Shown: one piece after another, positions 23,998 to 36,016 of the stretch
Layout: each line of letters opens with the position of its first letter
How positions within the stretch are numbered: the first letter of the stretch is position 1
Assembly: GCA_027924585.1 (NCBI GenBank)
Contig: BSBM01000050.1
Coordinates: forward strand, 3,224,001-3,288,000
Source of the DNA: Larix kaempferi
Taxonomy: Eukaryota > Streptophyta > Pinopsida > Pinales > Pinaceae
DNA length: 64,000 nt
Reading direction: 5' to 3'
The notes under the pieces: generated by a model
Database searches by the model: none
What the model saw: the letters and a program-made list of their open reading frames with translations, nothing else
What the model was told of the DNA's origin: nothing
Program-made: the position numbers and the translations under genes

Positions 23998-26486
23998 GGA
24001 ACAAGACTAAGTGATGTGGGCGAAGTCTTGCTAAAAAGAACTCAAAAACCCTCAAGCAACTGAGTGTTCAAAAGGGGAGCTATAAGAAAAAGAGGCACAC
24101 ATGCCAAAAAAGCAAGCTCAAAAAACTATACTGGGATCGGCTTCACAGTAAGCGAGCTGAAACAAAAGCGGCCAAAATGCCAACAAGCAGCACTAAAAAG
24201 AAAAAGACCCTCTACAAGGTAAAAGAGAAAGCAGTCCTCCTAACTAAGAGCTGGAGACCTCAACAAGTTGTATCCTTCACAAGGTGATGAAATCCAAGTT
24301 GAACAATACAAAATAAGAGACCAATAATGGAATGATGTCCCTCTACCGAAAGGGATCCTCGGTAAAGAGCCCTAGAAGAAAAGTCACTAAGCTACCTCGT
24401 TCATGGCATGTCGGAGAAGGATACTGACACTTCTGCCTTATCACCCCTGTATCACCTATACGGTAGAGTACAAGGAAGACAATGGATCGATATGCCTTAG
24501 GCGCTAAGTGGAGTGTGGTATTCCACAAAGTCCATCCAGAACAAATCCTTGCGGCTTACCCCCGAAACAACGGGAGGCCCTCTGCACAAACTGGTCGATG
24601 ACCATGTCAATAAATACTAGAGGATTTTACTACCCTAGAGGACAACAACTATGTCTCAAGTGAAAATGACAAGGGGGAATTATTTGGATGCCTATCCCCG
24701 GTGTCCTACCTAACTAACAAATTATTTTTCTCCTCAAGTTAGTTTATAGTGTGTTGAGTTAGGGAGTGTAAATTTTAATGGTTGTATTACTCAATCGGGT
24801 GATGTAAGTGCAACTTGTGGTGTGTAGACTCAAATCAAACCATGCAATTATGGATGAATTATGAAAGTCTTTTTCCTTTAATGAACTTATAGCTAAAGTA
24901 AGGAAGAATTCTTTCCATTCCCAATATGTACAACCCAATGCAAATGCAATTTTAGCGTTTTAATGAATGATAACCAATCATGTAAACCATACCCAAACTA
25001 TCCTAAAGTGACAAAAAGATATCTTTTTACTAACACCAAATGCAATAATTATAATCTATTTCCTATCTCTTTACACTCGAAAAAGACACATCTAAGATAT
25101 GCAAAGAAGGACTCCACAAACATTTCCAATCAAATGCAAGACAAAGAAAAGCACCTAATAATCTTGTCTAACTCAAATGCACAGAAATATGAAACAAGCC
25201 TTTCTTCTTCTTATGAATGTAAGACCAAGAATGTCAAATGATCAAATTAAAGCAAGAAGAATGGTTATGTTTTCCAATTTCATGAATATAGCAAAATAGT
25301 GACAAAATAAATATTTCCTTTGAACAAAAAATGGAAACAAGGGATCGATCTATTCCAATGACCAATAAATAGCTAAAGATGTAAAGGAAACAAAGTGCAA
25401 AACCCAAGAAAATGACTTCAAAAGACAAGGATGTCCCAAGTTTTTCAACGCCAATCAAATTAACCCAAATGATGTCAAACCAAACAAACCTTTGGAATAT
25501 CACACTAAAGAGATCTCTAAAAATTGAATCCAATCACAATCCGATGGCAAGAAGAATTTTAAAAACAAATGCAAACTATTGGGACTTAAAAAGAATGTCA
25601 ATTCTACCCAACAAGAAAACAAAGGCTTTGAACTTCCAAAACATGCCAAGAGTTTCCAAAACAAGCCAAATATGATTTGTATCAGTCCAAATCAGTCATT
25701 TAATGGTCACAAAATCACTGATCAAGAGACTCTAATTCAGAAAAATCGAAAATGTACACAAGGGATCAAGTTAACCCAAGGGGATTTCAACTTTCCAAGG
25801 TAGAACCTAGTCTTCCAAACAAAGAAAAAGGGTCTCAAATTCTCCCAAATGAGGTTTGGAGGGGTTCAAACTTATGTTATAGAGATCCTAAAGTGACTGG
25901 GAAGGTACACTTGACTCCCAGAACTGAAAAATGTCTTATAGGACTCAAAAATGACCAAATTGCTTCAAAGCTGCCAATGAAGGACTAGAGAAAAAATGTG
26001 GATGAAAAGGACTCAAAAGAGACTCAAAAGTATTCAAAAATGTGTCAAAATGAAGCCAATGAACCACATGGAGGCACCCCAAAAGTTTGGGAGCAAAAAA
26101 CCCAAGGGAACCCCTCCAAACAAGCTCAAAAATGACCAAAACAAGGAATTTTCGCCCCTGCATAGACCAATACAAAGTGACAATCTGAAAATGTCGCGCT
26201 CTAGAACACTATGGGGGAGTGATAATTGGGAAATTGTCGCGCCCTATCCCACTATAAGGGAGCGATGATTTAGAAATGTCGCTCTGTAACCTGTTTGGAG
26301 GGAGCGACAATTCTCCTGTAGGATTGAAAAAATGAAAAAAGGGCCTAGATCTGAGCAAGGATACGGTCCTAAGTTTAAAATGGTCCTAAATGATGATCAA
26401 AGAGGATCTAAGGTGATGAGAAACAAAACTTGGAAGAGGATTTGATGATCCAAACAAGTAATCAAAGGTGAAACTAGGAAAAAAAG
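23998..26486 (-). other. Leader (5' UTR) of the 9.1-kb element
   Basis: About 2.5 kb between the primer site and the gag start, rich in A on the plus strand, with no supported coding sequence. Near the primer site (26190-26310) it repeats GTCGCGCTC / GAAATTGTCGCGCCC motifs related to those in the LTR. Plus-strand open frames at 24963-26268 have random composition and no motif. Confidence 0.65.
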
Positions 26487-26504
26487 TCCCCAGTATGGTC
26501 ACCA
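26487..26504 (-). promoter_or_regulatory. Primer-binding site of the 9.1-kb element
   Basis: On the minus strand TGGTGACCATACTGGGGA follows the 5' LTR after five bases (GAAAT). It differs from the site of the large Tat element (39385-39402) only by T for C at position 4. The tRNA partner is not identified; Ogre-type elements are described as using a tRNA-Arg primer, and this motif resembles theirs. Confidence 0.8.
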
Positions 26505-26509
26505 ATTTC

Positions 26510-27555
26510 TGTTGTGAGAAAATCTCCCTATGGATAGGTAGATATCCCCTTGGGATTGGAAAAGGACCCTAGTTTCCTACCCAAGATAGAGAGGAAACAA
26601 ATAGACACTATAGTCCTCTTATATCTAGCTCATACATCAGCTAACAAGCTATGGAAAGACAAAGCAAGTAGATGGCGTACCTCACTCTGATGGTTGTCCT
26701 TGTTGCTCCTAAGTTGCTCCAGCTCCAGCCTTTGATCATGGACTTATGAACCTGTTCACAAAGGAAAGACAACACCTTCTCCAAAGCAATATATATATAA
26801 ACAAATATATAACTATAAAACATATACAATTTCATGCATTCATCATTAACGACATGAAAATGAGAGGAATAGGCTAAGTTATATTAATGATAAGAAAGCC
26901 AAAAGAAGTTGATTACAATGTTATACCTCGATGCCCAAAGTAGCAACACCTCCTTCCAAGCTCTCCAACATCACCCTTGCAATACTCATAGGATCATAAG
27001 TTTAGTGCTTCCAAGATCACCCCCCCATAACTCATGGATGACTCTCTTTAAGTAGGATTTGGGAGGCCAACCACTAAGAGGAGATTATGGATCTAAGTGA
27101 ATAATATGTGGATCAAGGATCTAAACCATGCCAAGAGGGAATGTGAGATGGGATTCGAAGGGGTACCTCATCCCAAGAAAATCTCCATGAGATCCAAGAT
27201 CCAAAATCAAAGGGATAAGCCTAAACCAAAATTGTCGCTCCCCTATAACTAAGCAAAGCGCGACAATATTGAAATTGTCGCTCCCCAATAGGCATGCAGG
27301 GTGCGATAATTTGAAATTATCACTCCCCCATAGGCATGCAGGGCACGATAATTCCAGAAGGTTAATTTTTGGAGGTGGTTAAGGTGGGTTTCGACCCCTT
27401 GCTTGTTGGATTTGCTTCCAAATGTGACTAGGGAAGTGATCAACATTAGAATGAAGGGTCCTAACACCCTTAGGAGACATAAACATCATGTTTTCCATGG
27501 TGGTGAAACATGTATATTCGCACTTACAAATGGTGTGGCAATTTGAGGTATAATA
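26510..27555 (-). repeat. 5' LTR of the 9.1-kb element (1046 bp)
   Basis: Nearly identical to the copy at 18430-19474, including the TA-type 5' terminus and the GTCGC inverted-repeat blocks (27235-27355). The right edge is fixed by the GTGTG duplication at 27556-27560. Confidence 0.9.
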
Positions 27556-29718
27556 GTGTGGATCCAACATATATATGTAACTGATGGAACTGTCATGGCC
27601 ACAAGAAATACAAAGTTGATCCATATTATATATATAAATGGGTCATGGCCATGAATGAACAAAGTGGATCCATGCCCAATAACTGATCATAGCCACAAAC
27701 GATGCAAGGTGGATCTATGTCAAACTGGAGATCATAGCCCATCATGTAACAATTTCCTATTACATGTCCATGGATGTATTCAGCAAGAGAAGTTCATTGT
27801 TTCTATAGACCCTAGTAGCAAAAATAATTCCATAAATGTTAATGTGGCTAAAATATTGCAAGTTCAAGAAAAGCATATTCAAAGCACACATGTTGAGGGT
27901 GAAAATGTTCAAATTTTTAAAGATTTGAAGGTTACTATGGATAAGTATGTGTTTCATTCAGATTTGTATGCTATGGATATATATAATGTGGATATTGTTT
28001 TGGAATATCTTTGGATGGACTCAGTTAATACCATTAATATCAATGTGCAAAATAAGTGTTTGAAGCTATGGTATAAGAAGATGAAAATTACATTGTAGGA
28101 TATTTCTCTAACTAAACAAGAAGGGCACAAGGGGGCACATGAAGAAGTCCTTGCAAGTAAAATAATTGAAGTATCTGCATACATGACAGATGCAGAGTTT
28201 GAGGATGAATTAGAAGAAAAAAAAATTATAGAAGCACATAAATAAATTCCTAGGAAGAAAATTCTAAGGATCTACAGACCCCAACGAACAACATGTTCAA
28301 GAGTCAAAGAAAGAAGAACCAATAGCTAAGGATGTATTCTATCGACACCCACACCATCATGAGAAATAACAGTCATAAAGGAAAGGTTGGGAGAATTAGT
28401 GAATATGGAACCAAAAAGGAAACCAATATGGAGGAAGATGGAGGACTAAAAGAAATGCAAGGATATATCATAATAGCACAACAACAACATGGAACTAAAG
28501 GAGAAACCATAATCAAGATTGTGGTGGAAAGGAGCAGGTGGAGTGCCCCATGTCCACATTTCACTAGTATGGATGGATGCTCATGATATGTACCAGTTGG
28601 ATACATTTATTAATAGATTATATTATATGGATTCCTCCCACGTTTAAAGTATGAAACATGTGAAGTGGGGTGGAATGTTATGTATATAGGGGCGAAAATA
28701 TGGGGTCGTACCTAGGGAAATAATGTATGTAGTGTGTACATAATCATGAATAGTCCCACTTGGTGTTGATGAGTAGTAAATAGCCTCACTAAGTAGTTAT
28801 ATGAAATAGTATAATAATACGTGGTAGTTGGAATAAGCCCCTTAGGAATATGTTGTACGAAAACAATCCTATGACTGGGCTAAGATCACCATCATACTAA
28901 AAGAAGGGAGACTAACATAGACAACTCTATTAAAAAGGAAATCAAATTGATAAGCATGCATATGACGAAATTTAAACCAAGAAAAATCCGATTTAAAATA
29001 TATTTAAGGAGAGAGGATTTATGCATCTTATTTATAATGGTTGATCCAAGACACTCCTTTCGTTGCTTTGAATCTTCTCCAACTTGCCCGAGCTTCAACC
29101 TACAAAACTGATAAAGGTAATCTTCCTCAAACACATTTGAAAACACTAAAGATTATTGATGAATTGAAAGAAGAACAATAACATGAATCTATAAATCAAC
29201 TTTCAATATAAAATGCTAATTTCTTCATCAGACATGAAATTAACTCAGAATTTGGGAATGAAAAGATGTCAAATTTCTATTGAAAAATTAGAAACAAGTA
29301 TAATATTACCTCTTCTATGCTTTCAAGCACCTCGTGAAACCATGAATCTAGGCCTCCTACGTGTCTTCTCCAACAAATCCCAACCAATCCCCACATATAT
29401 CAAGGAATGGATATTAATGCACAGGGAAAAAGGGGATGGATACAAGACCATTCCTCCATCATAACCTTACTTGGGAAAATATCCCTCTCATGCCCTATCT
29501 CCCTTGATTTTATAGTAAGTGGAGATAGTTATGATCGGATAAGAGGAGGTTTTAAGAAATGGGGTGGTTAGTCAAATGACCCTATATGCCCCTATTTATG
29601 ATTTTTTTTTTTTGGTCATTTTTCAGGGAAATCGCTAGAAATTTGAAGTAAGCAGGTGAGTAAATCACTGGAAAACTTCAAGAAACAAGCGATTTCAATA
29701 TTTAGTTGAAAATCGCTA
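27556..29718. repeat. Composite repeat, unit 2, right part
   Basis: Continues unit 2 after the nested element and matches 15826-17974 throughout: GTGGATCCA repeats, protease relic, LTR-like block starting TGTTATGTATATAG at 28677. Small indels distinguish it from unit 1, such as loss of the second GGTACCCAGGG near 28710. Confidence 0.85.
27745..28260 (+). pseudogene. Ty3/gypsy retropepsin relic (copy 2)
   Basis: Same relic as at 16010-16520 with a slightly longer open frame (stop TAG at 28096-28098). Readable elements are SINVNVAKILQV, the FKDLKVTMDKY stretch, YAMDIYNVDIVL and LKLWYKK. Beyond the stop the frame continues with DISLTKQEG, typical of the protease-RT linker, up to about 28245. 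The catalytic triplet is again D-P-S, so the inactivating change predates the duplication of the unit. Confidence 0.65.
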
Positions 29719-30349
29719 GTAAATTATATGCAAGATGTGTTTAAATCACATGATCATTGATCATTGGTAGAAATTTAGAATCAAAATAAGTTACAAACCT
29801 ATTAAGTGACGGGGAATCAATACATGAATAAGGCTATATCATATAAAGTCAAATCCAAACTCTTCCATTCATAGTGTCCTTTTGTGTAAGCCACAATCGA
29901 ATTTTGAAGTGTTGTCATGAAACTGTCGGCATGGACAGAGAAGTGTTTATTTGGGATACAATAGATGCCCCCTAATGTATGAGGTCAAAAGGGAACATGA
30001 TGACCGAAATACATTATAAACACAATATATTGGGATGTGGAGTCAACGAAACTGTAGGGTCCAAGAATCTTAGTCTGAACAAAGTACTTGAAACAAAAAA
30101 AACTGTCAAAAAATATTATTCCTGAGATAGATATATCCCATGTTCAAGATGATCACCAGAAAGATACAGTGTGGATCCAACATATATATGTAACTAATGT
30201 AACTGTCATAGCCATAAGGAATACAAAGTGGATCCATGTGATATATATAAATGGATCATGGCCATGAATGAACAAAGTGGATCCATGCCCAATAATTGAT
30301 CATAGCCACTAACGATGCAAGGTGGATCTATGTCAAACTGGAGATCATA
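29719..30349. repeat. Composite repeat, unit 3 (partial)
   Basis: Matches the start of units 1 and 2, including the GGGATACAATAGATGCCCCC junction at about 29952-29971 and the GTGGATCCA stretch. It parts from them after GGAGATCATAGCC at about 30349. There units 1 and 2 go into the protease relic, while unit 3 continues with ordinary Tat-type 3'-UTR sequence. Confidence 0.8.
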
Positions 30350-31990
30350 GCCATGGATGAACAAAGTGGATCTATGTCTCATTAATCATCAGGAGAACAA
30401 TACAATAGTCGAGTAATGGTTATCCCAATGGTACCAATAACATATGAGGTGTGGTACAGTCTTGTGCAACTCAGTCAAATAACAAAATGTGAGGATGATA
30501 CCATTGGCTCAAGGTCTTTCACCAAACCACCTAAAGGTACGAACCTTACCCATGCAAATATATGAGTTGAAGTCAAACATGGGAGATACTATTTGATTAC
30601 CAGTCATTGATGTATGTTGTTAACAAATGCGGCAGTACATACCACTGATGACTACAAACCCCAAGGTACTACTGGAACTATAGACCTCATTCCCAAATAA
30701 ATATGAGTTGAACTCGATGGGAAGAGACCTATTGGAACATAGGCATTAAGGAATCCCCCATCATCCAAGACGAGGAGAGATCAAGGCTTGATTTGATTTA
30801 GAACAGTACCCTGAGAAAGTTTTGTAGAACAAACCACCAAGTACATGATGAAACATACTGACACTAGGGAATGGATGACACATGAATTCAAGGAAACTAC
30901 AGAATGGACGACATAGGTGATATCCTTGAACAAGGAACACGACACAATGGTGATTTAGGTAGCTTTGGACACAAAGGGACCAATGATACAAATCCGCAAT
31001 ATAGAAGACATTGAAAAATTCTCCATTATATAGTTGGAATAATAACCATCTGGAAGAGTACTGAATCTTTAATCAAGGTTCAAATCCCAAGGCCAAATGC
31101 TATAACCCAACTGTTGATAGAATTAAAATGGTGTTTTGTTTAAGGGGAGATTTCACTTGCTTTCATTATATCGAGAGACATTTGATATCTTTTCCTTCCC
31201 TTTTCTCTTTTTAAGCACCTTCTTCATTTTTTAATGAGCTTGAAAAAGAGATAGATGTATGCTAGATGAGATATTTTTTGTATCAATTTAGCGAGCCCCA
31301 AAAAGTAAACTCGAATCCCTCTTCCGTTTTTAATGATCTTGAAAAAAAGATAGAATAATGCTTGATATGCTACCAATCCATGGATTTCTATCGAGCTCGA
31401 ATAGGTTATTGCTCGCTAGTATTTTCAGTTTTAAGGAGTTTGAAAAACTTAAAGAAAACTCCATATGTTGTCCTGTGGATTTTTGTCAAGCCCAGGTCAG
31501 TGAATGCTCACTAGTATTTTCAAGTTTAAGGAGTCTGAAAAACTTAAAGAAACTCCACTTACTATCCTGTGGATTTTTGTCGGGCCCAGATCAATGAATG
31601 CTCTCCGGTGTTTTCAATTTTAAGGAGTATAAAAATATTAAAGAAAACTCCACTTATTGTCCCGTGGATTTTTTATTGAGCCTGGGTCAGTGAATGCTCG
31701 CCAATGTTTTTAATTTTACGGAGTCTGAAAAACTTAAAGAAAACTCCCTATATACTTCTATAAAAATTTAACGAGCGAGGAAAAGTAAACTCGAGGGAGC
31801 CTTGTAGGGGGTGGCCAGAAAGATGAGGTACAAGACATGCGGTTTATTCTCAAGGTCATGAAAAAACTACCAAGGCTCCCAAACCTAAGAAAAGCACATC
31901 ATGGGAACCAAACTGGAAATAAGGATACTAACTAGTGTGTCCCATGTGGGGTAGGATCTATCACGGAATAATTAATGGCTTTACTTAATA
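30350..31990 (-). other. Tat-type 3'-UTR relic
   Basis: No gene. Between 30550 and 30760 it resembles the 3' UTR of the 9.1-kb element (GAGTTGAAGTCAAACATGGG, TTGATTACCAGTCA, GTTAACAAATGCG) in the same orientation. From 31200 the AACGAGCT / TGCTCG motif appears. It is probably the body of the outer minus-strand element into which the composite repeat merges. Confidence 0.65.
31431..31790. repeat. 95-bp tandem array, four units
   Basis: TTAAGGAGTCTGAAAAACTTAAAG marks units at 31431, 31526, 31620 and 31716 (steps of 95, 94 and 96 bp). The two open frames that overlap this block follow the repeat period and are not taken as genes. Confidence 0.9.
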
Positions 31991-32777
31991 AAATAGGGAT
32001 AATGTCACATCCCCGTGAAAAGTGGTCCTAAGGCACAAAAATGACAAGGTCCAAAGCAAAATGCATGATGATAGTTTAGAGAATAAGCCTCATAAAAAGG
32101 ACCACTTGTGGAAAAAAAGACACCTCGGTTTTGTATTCACCTACTTAAAAAGAACAAAGGTTAACCAAAAAATGAATTAGCATTAGTTATGGCACAAACA
32201 AATGTTCAAAACTATAGAAAAGTGGGTAAAAGTGAAATTTTTTTACAACAAATAGTAAAATGGGTGTAAAAAGAAATTCATTTGTAATTTTACCATTGTG
32301 GAGAGCAAAAAAACCCTAAAGCTTTGATCATCGATTGCGACCAATCCAGGACACCAAATTAACTTCTGTTTGTTCCAAGTAGATTCTCTATCACTACTCA
32401 TTCATTTTTATGCTTTAATTAGTAGTTTTTGGTCAAATAAAGATTGTTTAAGCTGATTTTACCAAGATCATGGCGTAAATGATGGAAAGGATATATCGAG
32501 TATATTTTTTCCCATAAATCGCTACTATAAAAAAAAATTCACATCATTTTAAGAACAAGTGTATAGATTATTGTCTGCGATTTACGTAGTGAGGTTTGAA
32601 AAATCCAACGTTTTGACCCAAGATCTTGATTTTGGAAGGAATGGCTTTGATATGGCGTGAAAAGGAGCATGGATACTTAGATAAAGAAGCTTTGGATGAC
32701 CCATTAACACTAACTACCTTGCACCGGTGTGGATTGTTGAAGTTTTTTAGAACTTCAAATATGAGGGCACAAAGAAA
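31991..32777. other. No recognised feature
   Basis: AT-rich sequence without supported coding potential. Its right edge is set by the poly(T) run that marks the LINE tail. Confidence 0.5.
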
Positions 32778-33161
32778 CTTTTTTTTTTGTAAATAAAAAA
32801 GATTATATATTACTACTTGTATTCAGATTAAAGAGCTTGCCCATTTTTCTTAGACAGTCACAGAGAATTCCTGGTTGCAAGCAGCCAAACAGGAATCCCA
32901 TACCACAAGTTTGCAAAACTAAACTGGACTATTCCCGACATAAACTTCGCCAAACAGGAATTTGACATAAACATTGATGTTCAATTCCTATTTTAAACAG
33001 CCTATCTAAAAGACTTAAAGTAGATTGACTGTGTAACAAAATTCCTTGCAAACATAGTAGAGCCAACAAGACACTTCTTAATCAATAGTGACTATGGGAA
33101 GACCCCTACCCGCAATGTCCGTCTCCTACCTGAGTGCATTGGACTGGACCAGATAATTTGT

Positions 33162-33754
33162 CTACACACCATCAGCAACCGGAGGAGTCCTGGATCCATC
33201 GCCGACTACACTTCCTGGTTCCTCGTTCCCTTTCTGCTTAACGACAAACATCATGCCAATTTTCTTAGCGATAGGATCAATCTTGGCATGCATAATGTGG
33301 TTGTCCTGGTTATGGAGCTTCCAAGACCGAACAGGCTCAGTATCACCTTGGTTCTTGTTGTAAGCTTCCATCAAAATGTTTTCCAAAAGGTTCTTCGTAA
33401 CCCAGTATGACCAGGATCCATAATCCATTCCGTCGTTTCCATGATAAGATCTTCCATGGGAATGTTTCGGACCTCATTTCACAGAGCCGACGCGGATCCC
33501 TCAACCTCCTCTTGGATAGATTGAGGAATACATCCGCGAAGAAAGGATGTTGAAGCCTGAAGATGGGCTCTTGTTGATGCCCTCATAATTCTACCACCTC
33601 TAACACTGCCCTGCCCAGAGGATTCCCCAACATCCACACTCCGCAAGACCTCCTGGCCCGATGGAATGCGAACCTTATTGCGACGGGAAGGTGCCATGAT
33701 AATAAAACCACTGAAATCAGGTGGTCTAACTCTCAAAACCACCCCTGCTCCCAC
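33162..33754 (-). other. Coding-like minus-strand segments of unknown nature
   Basis: Two open frames, 33479-33754 and 33162-33428, lie between the RNase H stop and the LINE tail and are offset by a frameshift near 33430-33480. The first has an arginine-rich start (MAPSRRNKVRIPSG) and several R/G/S runs. The second has W/Y-rich and K-rich parts. I do not recognise a family. They may be 3'-UTR sequence of the LINE or an older captured sequence. Confidence 0.3.
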
Positions 33755-34157
33755 ACACAGAAATTTACAGCACTCTTAATGCACCAGAGCAAAGACCTAT
33801 AGAAAGAAACACCGATGCATAGATTGAGGAGCCTCCTCGTTATAAATACCTGTAACTTAATTATTGAAACTATTGAGTCTTGAAAGCCTGACCGCAAGAG
33901 GTACAGGAGTTCCTGCAGCATATTTAATAAACCTGTTTCCCATATGAATGAAGAGTCGGATGTGGTACGCCAAAATCTCCCGCCACCTTTCTCATTCATG
34001 TTACCTCGCTTAAATCTGTCGTCGACCTTAAAATCCATCTTATCCGTATGTACTATGGACATCATTTGTGATGATGAGTCCGAGCGCGTGGCTCCCCACT
34101 AATAGCGTTGTCATTCCTCCTATCATTCTCTGATGTGGTGGCCAACTGCGTCATGTG

Positions 34158-35033
34158 TTATCTGTAGCCCATCACATCCATCTCTGCTAGGTGGTAGTAG
34201 GAGCTATTCCAGTCATCCTCAAGAAAATCCATCACAAGTCCAGATGCCAGATGGATGCCAACGTCAATCCCATGATTTGCTAAAAGGTCTGCCACTTTGT
34301 TGGCGTCCCTTTTCACATGCCAAAACGAGATGCCAATCTGATTGGTGAGAAAAGCCTTTAGGCCTTCCAACCAGGAAAGAAAGCGCCAACTAGAGGATAC
34401 TTTCTTAGGGATTTGTCCTTGGTGTAGTTTCTTGGCCATCCGAATTAGAATCTGGGAGTCTCCCTCAATGACCGCGGGATACCAAGCCTCCAAATGGATC
34501 AAAATAAGACCCTGAACAATACCTTCTAGTTCTGCTGAGTTGTTTGAATCATGACCAATATATCCAAAAAATATCTTTTGAATGACCCCCTCACTATTTC
34601 GGCATACCCCTCCAAAACATGCTGGACCCGGATTTCCACGGGACGCTCCATCGAAGTTGATCTTGAAACCTGACTGGAGGGGAGGTGACCAACTTGTTGG
34701 AATTACAGGACGACACATAACCAATTTCCGTCAAAGACCAACCAAGTCCGCCTGGGTCAGACCCCATCCCTCAGCAATTCGTTGATCTTGCATATTGATC
34801 TCTTTATATTTATCACTCCATTGTTGACTCTGGATTGTTTCCTTCATGTTTATAGCCAGATTCTTCCAAAATTCCTCCTCCCTCTGTTGTTTGTCCCTGA
34901 AGATACAGTTATTCTGCTCTTTCCAGCTGGCCCAGACAACCATACCTGGGAAAAGGTTCCAAAGAGTCGCAATGATTGGGTTTGAGTAGGCTTTCAGATC
35001 CCATGACTTGAGAGTCTGATCTGGAAAACCCAT
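34158..35033 (-). pseudogene. LINE ORF2 C-terminus: zf-RVT region and RNase H
   Basis: One frame from 35033 to 34158, interrupted by TGA at 34731-34733. Upstream of the stop is a tryptophan-rich segment (LWNLFPGMVVW, WKEQNN). Downstream is RNase H with all four metal-binding acids. In the 188-codon part they are D25 (FDGASRGNPG), E65 (NSAELEG), D89 (EGDSQ) and D146 (KVADLLA). The enzyme would remove template RNA during target-primed reverse transcription. Apart from the stop the domain is well preserved. Confidence 0.8.
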
Positions 35034-35133
35034 GATTCTATGACTTTGTCTGAAAATAGAAGTGTTGATGCCCGGAAGATCGCAGCATCAAGCAGAATGG
35101 GATTCTCCCCGGTAAACTATCCCAATTAGATTG

Positions 35134-35933
35134 TCCACCGTTTGGTATGGGGAATCCATCTGGTTAGCGGTTCCGGCTACCGTTAGATTTGGAGATTTGC
35201 TTTCTTTTACACCGGTTATGGTCCGATCCACCATTCTTTTTCGATTTTATTGTTAAGATGATATGCAAGTGCCTAAGCTAATTTAATCTAAATGCAGAAC
35301 TTGAAACAAATTTGTATCTAAAACTGAAATAGATCTAATCTATCCTTGCAAGGAGCAAATTGTAAATATGAGCAATGTACTGAAGGAAACCTCTAAAGAT
35401 TACATGGATAGCCATTTTGATTCATAAAGAAGCATCTTTAGAAGAAGGTTAAAAATATAAAGATAGCTTTAATTCACATTAATACATTCAATTGCTCATG
35501 TTAGGAGAAACATCATTGCATAGAAAATAGTAAGATCATTCATTACACATAAACAATTCAGAACAGCAAAGAAAGATCTCACAGCAGTGGAAGCATGTCA
35601 CAAGAATAATCCAGCAAGCATCTAATCCACATTTCCAGGCAAAATAAATGTCTTCCTCAGGCTCTTTATTAGGAAAAATCGCTTTCTTGGAGCAAGTTAC
35701 AAAAGAGTTCGTACAAGCTAAGAAAATTATTTTCCCTGCAAAAAATTCCCTCTACCCCTCTTCTTAACTTCTATTTATAACTTTACAAAAATGCTCCATG
35801 AGTTGACAGGTGTACCCTAATTATAGAAGCTTCTAATTTGGAATTTGGAGTGTAATTATCTATTTCCCAGATTCGTGGGACACCTTTCATAAAAGACAAA
35901 ATGACAGCCAGTTGTCCCTTTAAAGTATTTACA
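35134..35933 (-). repeat. LTR-like block downstream of the unknown frame (putative)
   Basis: On the minus strand this stretch starts TGTAAATAC (35933), contains TATAAATAG near 35773-35781 and AATAAAG near 35670, and could end at ...GGTGGACA (35134). This TG...CA layout with TATA then AATAAA is LTR-like. Just beyond the end the minus strand reads TTGGGATAGTTTACCGGGGA, faintly like a primer-binding site. No second copy is seen in the window. The unknown frame runs through its first 150 bases in phase to a stop at 35783, which argues for caution. Confidence 0.35.
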
Positions 35934-36016
35934 AAATAATAAAACAAATCGACTTCTGATTTCAGCTGGCTTCCTTTTGCTGATCCATCTCCAGCAACAG
36001 GCTCGCTTGCAGGCAC

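Larger units (their letters stand above)
18430..27555 (-). mobile_element. Non-autonomous Tat/Ogre-like LTR element (9.1 kb, pol-less)
   Basis: Two near-identical LTRs (18430-19474 and 26510-27555) enclose a minus-strand internal region with a primer site, a reduced gag-protease frame and a long repeat-rich 3' UTR. GTGTG flanks both ends exactly (18425-18429 and 27556-27560). No RT, RNase H or IN can be read, so movement would need enzymes from a relative. The 19.5-20.1 kb stretch, read on the minus strand, closely matches 59.47-59.63 kb of the large Tat element, and the primer site differs at one base. It is nested in unit 2 of the composite repeat. Confidence 0.9.
32778..35100 (-). mobile_element. 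Plant LINE (L1-type) 3' fragment
   Basis: On the minus strand: a zf-RVT-like end of the RT frame (WASWKEQNNCIFRD near 34920), then an RNase H domain, about 1.4 kb of 3' sequence and a run of 11 A (poly-T on the plus strand at about 32779-32789). RNase H at the C-terminus of the second ORF is a feature of plant L1-like elements. The RT core and ORF1 are absent, as is usual after 5' truncation. I could not find a matching target-site duplication, so the 5' limit is approximate. Confidence 0.75.

Noticed and set aside
24963-26268. Chain of plus-strand frames rich in Asn/Lys
   Set aside because: A-rich leader read in sense; frames change often and show no conserved residue pattern, and the element is coded on the other strand.
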